NCBI GenBank assembly: GCA_020073185.1
Contig: JAIQFT010000014.1
Coordinates: 1-64,000, forward strand
Origin: Terriglobia bacterium
GTDB lineage: Bacteria > Acidobacteriota > Terriglobia > Terriglobales > Acidobacteriaceae
Length of the DNA: 64,000 nucleotides
Direction: 5' to 3'
Every line of letters begins with the position of its first letter. Within the stretch, counting starts at the first letter, position 1. A program made the position numbers and the translations under genes. The notes beneath the pieces are model-generated. The model worked only from the letters and a program-made list of their open reading frames with translations. It was not told where the DNA came from and ran no database searches. Below are positions 16,579 to 24,000 of this stretch, one piece after another.

Positions 16579-18138
16579 CTAGCGAATGACACTTTCAATG
16601 ATGGCGCCGATTTGCTCGTTCAATAGGCCACAGAAATCCGATAGCGTGGCGGCGAATATCACCATGCGAAAAGCAAACAGCGACTTGATGACCTTCTTAT
16701 TCAATCCGTTACCATAGGCGCCCCACCACAGGATGAGGGTCGGGGTGCGGAAGCGAAACAGCTCGCGCAACATGACCCCGGCCCATCCCAAGATTCGTCC
16801 GTGGACGGCCTTGACCTTAACCCTCTCGCTGCCTCCGGCTTGGGCTGGCCAAGCCAGCTTGTCGGATGCGTAGACGAGGATTTCGGCGTTGGGCAGGGCC
16901 GCGGATAGCGATTCACTATCAATCTTCAATTCCCCGAGAGAACTCGGCGGCTCCGCCAAGACGACGGTGAGACGGCGGTACTCCTTCCGCTTCGCCATAA
17001 GCGCAAGCATGTCGGTCTGGAGCGCCGCCAAACGGGTCCAGCGCCGGCTCAAACGCGACTCCGGGGGAAGCCGCCGCACTCCCTCGACGCAGTGATAGGT
17101 TTCGGCCAACCTGCCCGCACCACCACCTTCGCGTTCAGCGATGTCGCGAACCTTGGATTCCATGTAAGAGAGTTTGAATTGCGAGGCATAAACGGACATC
17201 AGCCGCAGCTTCTCTTGGAACACGTCCGTAATGTCTTCCTGGCCATCAACCAGACGCGTGCCACAGTCGGTCAGGGCAGCACGAATTTGCTTTGCATGTT
17301 CGACATCGGCAGCGTAGGGGAGTTCCTCATACATGGCCACTGGAACATTGGGAAACCGGTCACGAGCCTGGGCGAGCATCAGAAGACACGCGCTCCGGGT
17401 AGTGCGATGGTCGACGTGGTCGCCCAGCCCCATCGGCATCCAGATCTCGTCCGGCGCCAGACGGCTCAGAAGCTGGGTTAGCTGCTCCGCGATCCGCGTT
17501 ACATCTTCCGGATTTGGGAACAAGTCGATGAACGAATGGGGGGCCCTGCTGAACTCTTCCACCATGGCAGGAGACCATTGCTCGGGCGGGCAGTGACGAA
17601 GTGGAGCATCGGTCCAATCGAGAGAACGATGCTCCGCCCCAACCAGCCTGGCTGCCAGCGCCGATTCCCGTTCCCGCAGGCGGGTAATCTCGTCAATGTC
17701 CAGAAAATTCCGCTTCAAAAGCAAGTAGGTAGTGAAGTTGCTCCATTTAACCAGCGACAGGATTGTGATCCGGCATTGTCCCCGGCGGTGAAGGAGGCGA
17801 CCTCCGACGCTGATCACAGCGTCATCCATGTGCGGCTCGATGACGACGAGGTGCGGCTGGCGAGGCGCCGCAAGCGGAGGGATCAGCTCCAGGATTGCCG
17901 CTTCATGCCACTTCAAAAGGCGCTCTCTGGCGCCCGGGTAGAGCTGCTCCAACTCGGCCACTGTCTTGCGTCCGTCTACGCTCTCATAAAGAGGGACTTC
18001 CTCGGGCAACAACTCCAGAAGGGGGCGTCGGGAGATCATGAAGAAAAGCTCCCGGCCACGCCGTTGATTGTGCGGCCGGAGTTGCGGGACGTGTCTGGCG
18101 ATGTCGTCCAGTCTCATGCCCATGCCTACCAGGAACAT
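16579..18138 (-). CDS. PIG-L family deacetylase with PqqD-like N-domain
   Basis: This is a 519-residue protein. The central domain is a zinc-dependent PIG-L/LmbE N-acetylglucosamine deacetylase: EPHMDDAVIS (102-110, with Ala where Glu is common) and the second metal motif HVDH at 241-244. Such enzymes deacetylate GlcNAc conjugates. Residues about 9-85 look like a PqqD-type peptide-chaperone domain (MRLDDIARHVPQLRP, then ESVDGRKTVAEL). The C-terminal 150 residues (from RRLTVVLAEPPSS) are an extra domain of unknown type with aromatic and hydrophobic stretches. An ATG at 18114 fits the usual PqqD-like start and may be the true one. It is divergent from the DUF362 gene across a 244-bp region with a quasi-palindrome. 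Confidence 0.85.
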   Translation of the reverse strand: MFLVGMGMRLDDIARHVPQLRPHNQRRGRELFFMISRRPLLELLPEEVPLYESVDGRKTVAELEQLYPGARERLLKWHEAAILELIPPLAAPRQPHLVVIEPHMDDAVISVGGRLLHRRGQCRITILSLVKWSNFTTYLLLKRNFLDIDEITRLRERESALAARLVGAEHRSLDWTDAPLRHCPPEQWSPAMVEEFSRAPHSFIDLFPNPEDVTRIAEQLTQLLSRLAPDEIWMPMGLGDHVDHRTTRSACLLMLAQARDRFPNVPVAMYEELPYAADVEHAKQIRAALTDCGTRLVDGQEDITDVFQEKLRLMSVYASQFKLSYMESKVRDIAEREGGGAGRLAETYHCVEGVRRLPPESRLSRRWTRLAALQTDMLALMAKRKEYRRLTVVLAEPPSSLGELKIDSESLSAALPNAEILVYASDKLAWPAQAGGSERVKVKAVHGRILGWAGVMLRELFRFRTPTLILWWGAYGNGLNKKVIKSLFAFRMVIFAATLSDFCGLLNEQIGAIIESVIR

Positions 18139-18273
18139 CGCGACGCCATCAGGTTAGCCTTTTAGCCTTGAGCAGGAACCCGTGCGAAGAACCCACTACC
18201 CTTATTGTGGATCGCAAGAACAACTATGCGCGGCCAATACCAATCCGGTTCTCGCGCTGACTAAAAGTACCAC

Positions 18274-18297
18274 AATTCGGGACAGATGTCCGAAATT
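18274..18297. promoter_or_regulatory. Quasi-palindrome between divergent genes (candidate operator)
   Basis: The sequence has AATT-cg-GGACA-ga-TGTCC-ga-AATT symmetry: 9 of 11 positions pair in each arm. It sits midway between the PIG-L gene and the DUF362 gene. A half-like version (GATGTCCCGAATT) occurs at 16468-16480, upstream of the truncated copy of the PIG-L start. A dimeric regulator could bind here; no experimental support exists. Confidence 0.35.
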
Positions 18298-18382
18298 GGA
18301 ACCAACGGCAGGATTGCGCCGTCCGCCCTTTGCGTGTATTGTTACAGAGAATCCGCTTCACAATGCGGAGTTTCGCGCCTAA

Positions 18383-19936
18383 ATGGGAGATCCCACGGCT
18401 GAGAGTGCAGCAAAGGCCAGGCTTGACCGGCATGTTAGCGTCAGCTTCGCCTCCCAGGCATCCTACCCCTCGACACCGCCGTTTCATCCGGCTCACCCCT
18501 ACCCCGAGTACCCCTTTGCCGGGCAGCTCGGCTCGGAGCCGAACTCCGCCTACGACGCCGCGCGGGAAAGCCTTCACCTGCTCGGTCTCGATCGGGAGAA
18601 CTATGGAACACCGGCCTGGAATCCGCTGGGCGAGATTGTGCGCCCCGGCGACTGCGTCCTGTTGAAGCCGAATTTCGTCAAAGAGTCGCGCACCGACGTG
18701 CTCAGCGAATGGATTCAGGTGATCACGCACGGCTCGGTCATTCGTGCCGTCGCCGATTATGTTTACATTGCGCTGCGGGGGCACGGGCGCATCATCGTTG
18801 CCGACGGCCCCCAGACCGATTCCGATTTTGACGCGATTCGCGAGCTGACCGGGCTGCGCGTGCTGCAGGATTTTTACCGCCAGTCCGCCGGCTTCCAGTT
18901 GGAGGTTTACGACCTGCGCAACGAACACTGGATCGAGCGCGACGGCGTCTATGTCGACCGCGAGCGCTTGGCGGGCGATCCCGCAGGCACGGTGGCGGCT
19001 GATCTTGGCGCCCGCACGCATCTGAGCGACATCGGCTCCAATAAGTATTACGGCGCCTTCTATGATATTGAGGAGACCAATCGCCATCATTCCAACGGAC
19101 ATCATGAGTACGCGTTTTGCCGGACGCCGCTGCTGGCTGATGTGGTGATCCATCTCCCCAAGCTCAAGACGCATAAGAAGTGTGGCGTCACCATCAATCT
19201 CAAAGGCCTAGTCGGTTTGAATGGCAACAAGAACTGGCTCCCGCATTACATTTTTGGAACGCCCAAAAACAAGGGGGACCAGTTCGCTGACCCATCCGTG
19301 GTGCATGCCATTGAAAACGCCCTCGTCCGCTGGGCCAAAAAACTGTTGCTGGGCGACTCATGGGTGGCGCGGGTAGTGGCCCGCAAGCTGAAATCACATG
19401 CCTACGGCGTTTTCGGCAAGACCAGTAATACCGTGCGGAGCGGAAACTGGTATGGCAACGACACGGTCTGGCGGATGGCACTTGACCTGGCTGCCGTCCT
19501 AACCTTTGCCGACGCAGACGGACGCTTGCACGATTCCCCCCAAAGGCGTTTCTTTTCCGTCGTGGACGGGATCATTGCCGGCGAAGGCAACGGGCCGATG
19601 GAAGCGGACGCCCTTCCCACCGGCATCATCGTCTCCGGCAGTTCGCCCGTCTCGGTGGACGCGGTCTGCGCGCGCCTCATGGGCTTCGACTACCGCAAGC
19701 TGCCGATCATCGCCAACGCCTTCCGGCCCACACCCTGGCCCTTTGTGCAACACCGCTACGACGAAATACGGGTCTTCAGCAACCGCAGCGACGTGGATAC
19801 GGCTCTGCTCTCCGATCCGACGCGGAGGATATTCCAGTTCAGACCTCATTTCGGATGGGTAGGCCGGATTGAACTCCCAACTGAAGCTGCGAGCAGCACT
19901 ACCCCTGCGAAGACTCTGGCGTCAGTTCAGGATTGA
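18383..19936 (+). CDS. DUF362 domain protein
   Basis: This is a 517-residue protein of the DUF362 family, recognisable from CVLLKPNFVKES (about 92-103), IIVADGPQTDSDF, IHLPKLKTHKKCGVTINLKG (about 256-275), SVVDGIIAGEGNGPM and the end motif SPVSVDAVCARLMGFDY. The ferredoxin-like Cys cluster found in some relatives is absent. DUF362 proteins have no agreed activity; several occur in EPS loci beside sugar-modifying genes. It has its own orientation within the - strand block. Its last 38 bases overlap the end of the convergent PaaK-like gene. The start follows an A/T-rich, weak ribosome binding site. Confidence 0.8.
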   Translation: MGDPTAESAAKARLDRHVSVSFASQASYPSTPPFHPAHPYPEYPFAGQLGSEPNSAYDAARESLHLLGLDRENYGTPAWNPLGEIVRPGDCVLLKPNFVKESRTDVLSEWIQVITHGSVIRAVADYVYIALRGHGRIIVADGPQTDSDFDAIRELTGLRVLQDFYRQSAGFQLEVYDLRNEHWIERDGVYVDRERLAGDPAGTVAADLGARTHLSDIGSNKYYGAFYDIEETNRHHSNGHHEYAFCRTPLLADVVIHLPKLKTHKKCGVTINLKGLVGLNGNKNWLPHYIFGTPKNKGDQFADPSVVHAIENALVRWAKKLLLGDSWVARVVARKLKSHAYGVFGKTSNTVRSGNWYGNDTVWRMALDLAAVLTFADADGRLHDSPQRRFFSVVDGIIAGEGNGPMEADALPTGIIVSGSSPVSVDAVCARLMGFDYRKLPIIANAFRPTPWPFVQHRYDEIRVFSNRSDVDTALLSDPTRRIFQFRPHFGWVGRIELPTEAASSTTPAKTLASVQD

Positions 19937-21344
19937 ATTGATCGGCACCAGGAGTCCTCTGGTCAACGTAGATCGCCTTCCCGTTTTTTGACAGCGCGAT
20001 CGATTCCACCAGCTCGACACTGAAGTCGACGCGGCCGGCCAGTTTCCGTCGCAGGCTATTTGCGATGCGCGCCCGGTCGTCTTCGCCGAAACCAGCGCTC
20101 GGCACCACCCTCAGCATAGCCGTGCCCGGCGAATCCTGGCGGAATTGAAACTGAACGACCTTGTCGAAGGTGTCGTCATGCAAGTTGAGGGCGACCCAGG
20201 AAACCAAGGTTCCATCGGAGGCCAAAAGCGATTCCTGCACCCTGTGGCCGCGTATTTCGGTGATCAACATGTGTTCGCGGCCGCACGCCTTACACTTGTC
20301 TCCCACGTAGGTGGCGTAGTCTCCCGTCCGATAGCGGATGAAGGGCGTAACCGAGTTGATGAAGCCTGTGCCCACGATCTCGCCCCGTCCCCCCGGCGTG
20401 GTGACCGGGCGGCCCGCCTCATCCAACAGTTCCAGGTAACCGTAAGTCGGCCAGACGTGGTAGACGGTGGATTTCTCGCATTCGGCGGCCGCCACCAGTT
20501 TTTCCGTGTGCCCGTAGCTGGAAAAGTAGCGGCACCCAAAAGTATCTTCGACTAATTGGCGCTGGTCCGGGTACACGTTTTCCGACTCGGCAAGGATCCC
20601 CCGGATGTTGCCAGGAGGCGTCATGCCCGAGCGCTGGACGAACCTGGCCAGCGTCGTGATCGAAGACGGATACACGTGCAAAAAGCAAGGTCCAAGGCCG
20701 CTCACGTGCTCCAGGTAGGCGCGCATGTTCTCTTGGGTCATGTGAAAGTTGCTGTAAGAATGCTGGCGCAACAGCGGATCGTAATCGTGGCGTAAACCGC
20801 TTCGGTCAGGGGGAACCACACGCCCGCGAAAAACAGCTCGCTCCGCTGTTAGCCGGAAGCCGGCGCGCCCCCAGCCAGAAACGAGATATGCGTACTCGAT
20901 GGCCGAACGTCCCGACCCAATGTAAAAATGCAGCGGCATTCCGCTGGTGCCCCCGGTGCTGGTGTAATCCACTTGGGGAGAGGAGGGCGGCAGGGTACAC
21001 ATCTCTTGCAGATGCTCGTGAATCGTGCTGCGATCGATGGTCGGCAAGCGCTGCATGTCTTCCAGGCTGCAGCCGCGCGGGTCGAAGCCGGCGTCGTGAA
21101 ATACTTTTCGGTAATAGGGCGCCGTACCGGCGATCATGAAGATACGCTGCAGTTGCTCGAGTTGATAGGCGCGGGATTTTTCCGCCGGCCACCACTGTGC
21201 TTCTTCCACGAATCGCAAGTTGCGGCGGAATCTCCCGCCCAACAGGTACTCGGGGGGGACCATACCCAGCACCAACCCCACACTACCCTTCAGCCACCCA
21301 GGGCTGTGCTCCCATAGATTTTTGCGAGACAAAGCCAGCTTCAT
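19899..21344 (-). CDS. PaaK/CapK-like adenylate-forming ligase
   Basis: This is an adenylate-forming enzyme of the phenylacetate-CoA ligase (PaaK) branch that includes the capsule protein CapK, 481 residues. Motifs: TSTGGTSGMPLHFY (ATP loop, about 132), FSSYGHTEK (about 284) and PFIRYRTGDYATYV (about 336), followed by a CKACGRE pair of cysteines, as in PaaK zinc sites. The C-terminal domain ends with the catalytic-Lys-like LSKNGKAIYVDQ. The ATG at 21344 overlaps the stop of the upstream GT4 gene (ATGA), so I prefer it to the longer frame. Homologues in EPS loci are thought to activate a carboxylic acid for transfer to the polymer; the acid is unknown. Confidence 0.85.
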   Translation of the reverse strand: MKLALSRKNLWEHSPGWLKGSVGLVLGMVPPEYLLGGRFRRNLRFVEEAQWWPAEKSRAYQLEQLQRIFMIAGTAPYYRKVFHDAGFDPRGCSLEDMQRLPTIDRSTIHEHLQEMCTLPPSSPQVDYTSTGGTSGMPLHFYIGSGRSAIEYAYLVSGWGRAGFRLTAERAVFRGRVVPPDRSGLRHDYDPLLRQHSYSNFHMTQENMRAYLEHVSGLGPCFLHVYPSSITTLARFVQRSGMTPPGNIRGILAESENVYPDQRQLVEDTFGCRYFSSYGHTEKLVAAAECEKSTVYHVWPTYGYLELLDEAGRPVTTPGGRGEIVGTGFINSVTPFIRYRTGDYATYVGDKCKACGREHMLITEIRGHRVQESLLASDGTLVSWVALNLHDDTFDKVVQFQFRQDSPGTAMLRVVPSAGFGEDDRARIANSLRRKLAGRVDFSVELVESIALSKNGKAIYVDQRTPGADQFNPELTPESSQG

Positions 21345-22714
21345 TCCACACCTTGATGACGCGGGGCACAACGCGCTGCCGCCGCACCGCGCTCCCCCAA
21401 TAAGGACTCATCCTGCTCGGCGGACACCTGTGATTCAGGAAACGTCAGGATCCAGTTCCACCGCTGCACCATCCTGGCGGTTTCGTGCGCCACGGCTGAG
21501 TGCCGCGCCGCCTGCGAGAAGCGTCGCAGCCGTTCGGGATTGGCAAGTAATTCCACAATGCGCGCCGCAAATGCTTCCCCACTGCGTTCCCTGACCAAGA
21601 ATCCGTTGACACCTTCCTCGACCAGATCGGCCAGGTCGCCTACGTGGGAAACCACCGCCGGCAAGCCATACATCATCGCTTCCATCAGAGCCAGGGACAG
21701 TCCCTCCGAATCGGAGGTGAGCACGAACAGCTTGGCAGTGTTGAGCCAGTTTGAAATGTTTGTCTGGTGGCCAACAAAGCGGACGTTTTGGCCCAGCTCG
21801 AGCTCGCCCGCGAGTTCTTCCAGTCTCGCCCGCATGACGCCGTCCCCCACAATCGTGGCGGTGATGGAAGGTAAGGCGCGGCGAGCGGCGTGAACAGCCT
21901 CGAGCAACAGGTCGAGCCGCTTAATGGGCGACAGCCGGCCGACAAACACAATGTCGGTGGCACGATTGTCCCCGCCAGCGGACGGCAGCGGCGGCTCAAT
22001 GCCGCCGGAGACCACGTGTATCGCGCTGCGCACACCGAGCTGCCGAAAGTATTGTTGGGCAGATGTGCCCATGGTGATTACCAGGTCGCAGTCTGCCACG
22101 GCGCGGTGGAGGCGCCGCTCGATGATCGCATCGGGTACTTCCAGCTTCTCAAACAGCCGGTTTTCGCAGCCAAAGCCCCCGCCTAGAACCTCCAGCGGGC
22201 CCCCGACGCAGAAATACGCCGATCTGCTTCCGATCAAGCGCGCCACCATGGCCGCCGCCATGGCGTTGAACTGGAGGTGAAAACCGCCTACGACATCGGG
22301 TTGGGATCGCAGCCCGACCCAGAAGAATGTCGCCAGCCGCGCCGGCACCGAGCCTACGATCCGTACCAACCACGCAGGCGGGTAGATGGCTTCCACCTTG
22401 TCCACCGCAGGCACCGGGTTGGTGGCGACGAAGCGCACACGCGCACAGCGGTCCGACATCGCCAAAGGCCGCACGTGCGCCAGGATCCAATTGTCCGAAG
22501 AGAAGGTACCGGTCAGCAGCACCTCCAACGGATTCCCGTCAAGAGGGCGCTGGTTCCGGCCGACCCGGCCAGCGATCCACAGCAAAGCCGCATAGACTGC
22601 CAGCAGGACACGTATGCCCCGGTGCGTCAGCCAGCGCTTAACGCGCACGATGAAGGCCGGCACCGGCACCGTGTTTCGCCCGGCTTGAGCCGCCGCAGAT
22701 TGAAACGTACTCAT
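21341..22714 (-). CDS. GT4-family glycosyltransferase
   Basis: This is a 457-residue GT-B glycosyltransferase with an N-terminal membrane-associated helix (about 34-52, VLLAVYAALLWIAG). The donor domain shows IVFVGRLSPIKRLDLLLEAV, GDGVMRARLEEL, FVGHQTNISNWLNTAKLFVL and the acidic motif SEGLSLALMEAMMYGLPAVV. The C-terminal tail (about 430-457) is Ala/Glu rich. It overlaps the NodB-like gene upstream and the PaaK-like gene downstream by 4 bases each, so all three should be translated together. The role is sugar transfer in repeat-unit assembly. Confidence 0.9.
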   Translation of the reverse strand: MSTFQSAAAQAGRNTVPVPAFIVRVKRWLTHRGIRVLLAVYAALLWIAGRVGRNQRPLDGNPLEVLLTGTFSSDNWILAHVRPLAMSDRCARVRFVATNPVPAVDKVEAIYPPAWLVRIVGSVPARLATFFWVGLRSQPDVVGGFHLQFNAMAAAMVARLIGSRSAYFCVGGPLEVLGGGFGCENRLFEKLEVPDAIIERRLHRAVADCDLVITMGTSAQQYFRQLGVRSAIHVVSGGIEPPLPSAGGDNRATDIVFVGRLSPIKRLDLLLEAVHAARRALPSITATIVGDGVMRARLEELAGELELGQNVRFVGHQTNISNWLNTAKLFVLTSDSEGLSLALMEAMMYGLPAVVSHVGDLADLVEEGVNGFLVRERSGEAFAARIVELLANPERLRRFSQAARHSAVAHETARMVQRWNWILTFPESQVSAEQDESLLGERGAAAARCAPRHQGVE

Positions 22715-24000
22715 AAGCTTGGGAACGCAAGTTTTTTCCAGGGCAGCGAAATGCTTGGCCGCCCCGTGTCGTCGACATCGTTATGAATGTGATCTACCTC
22801 GCCGCCGTTCACTGTGAGGCGCGTTCGCACACCAGCGGGTACGTACACGGTGAGCCCGTCCAGATCCGAGCGCCGTACGCCCGGCTCGCTTCCAAGGCTC
22901 GCGGCAGCTAAATCAACCGACAGCACTCCGTCCCGCATGATGCCAGTAACCGCGATGGATCGCATTGCCCGGCAGTACCCTAAAAGCCGCCGTGTAGTCG
23001 TGACCAACACGTCACCTTGATTCGCGTATTCTGCCAAGAGTCTTAATGCGCTCTGGCTTTGCGGACCCAGCGGTTGCTGCCGGTTGGTAATTTTCCCGAG
23101 ATGAGTGTAGAGAACGCATACCCCTTGGCGTTCCAGCAGGGTCCGCAGCATGCGATGGGTAAGCACCTCGGGCAGGCCGGCACCGGTTTCACCACGGCTG
23201 ACGCCACCCCAATGAGGGTTGCAGCGCATGAATTCATGGACGTTGTGCCCGCTGCGCAACTCTATTTCCCGCAGCAGGTGATTCCGACCATGCATGGCGT
23301 ATTTTGTGTCGCGCTCCGCGACAACGCCCTTCACCCATTCTTTCGCAGCGGTCTTAACGGAGGCGAAGGGATGGCGGACGTGGAAAATGCCGCTGAGACT
23401 ACGCGGCGCATCCTGGCCAATTACGCTGGTCACGCGCCCTCGCCAGACGTACTGAATGCCCGAATCACAACTGAGGTCGGCATGGTAGGCAGCGGCGCCC
23501 GGAACGTCCCCGGAACCTTGCATAATGTCGCCGCCGAAATTGGTCGGGGCGATAGCATGATCAATCCAGACCTCCAGGCGGCAATGGTTCCGTCCCAGTT
23601 CATCCCGTGCGCGGGCGGCATGGGACCGGCTGTGGGCGAAATCGCCGTAGGAATGCAGGCAGTCGATGTGCCCGGACTGGATCAATGCGCGCACCATTGC
23701 CCGGCCGGAATCGTCCGTATTCCAGTAGGAAAACTGGTCCGCCGGCATGTCGAAGTAAATAGTGTTACCCACTTCAAGACCTACGCCGGGGCCCATCGAA
23801 GTGTTCTCGGTCGTGTTCAAGAAACGCGAAGTTTCGAAATACACCTGGCGGTCGGGCGTTTCATCCAGGTCGCTGCAGATGGCCAGCAGAGCGCGATAGG
23901 GATAGGGGAAACGCCGCAATGGCACACCGTGGACCCGGCCCCGCGATACTTCCGCGTCCGCCCCGGCGCCCCCCAAAACTTCAACGTGCCTCGTTGCCAT
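22711..24000 (-). CDS. Uncharacterised NodB-like (putative carbohydrate deacetylase) protein
   Basis: This is a 429-residue cytoplasmic protein from ATG 24000, with AAGGA 9 bases upstream; a longer frame to 24072 exists but overlaps the flippase gene more. I do not recognise a named family. The order of acidic and His motifs resembles the NodB/deacetylase barrel: ICSDLDETPD (about 41-50), DCLHSYGDFAH (about 113-123), WIDHAIAP and a late LYTHLGK. The C-terminal 100 residues look like a small beta domain. It overlaps the end of the flippase gene by 20 bases and the following GT4 by 4. In context it may trim or deacetylate the EPS precursor. The assignment is tentative. Confidence 0.6.
   Translation of the reverse strand: MATRHVEVLGGAGADAEVSRGRVHGVPLRRFPYPYRALLAICSDLDETPDRQVYFETSRFLNTTENTSMGPGVGLEVGNTIYFDMPADQFSYWNTDDSGRAMVRALIQSGHIDCLHSYGDFAHSRSHAARARDELGRNHCRLEVWIDHAIAPTNFGGDIMQGSGDVPGAAAYHADLSCDSGIQYVWRGRVTSVIGQDAPRSLSGIFHVRHPFASVKTAAKEWVKGVVAERDTKYAMHGRNHLLREIELRSGHNVHEFMRCNPHWGGVSRGETGAGLPEVLTHRMLRTLLERQGVCVLYTHLGKITNRQQPLGPQSQSALRLLAEYANQGDVLVTTTRRLLGYCRAMRSIAVTGIMRDGVLSVDLAAASLGSEPGVRRSDLDGLTVYVPAGVRTRLTVNGGEVDHIHNDVDDTGRPSISLPWKKLAFPSL

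Noticed and set aside
18224-19174. 316-codon open frame on the - strand
   Set aside because: It overlaps the DUF362 coding region in antisense; DUF362 motifs are clear on the + strand and absent here.
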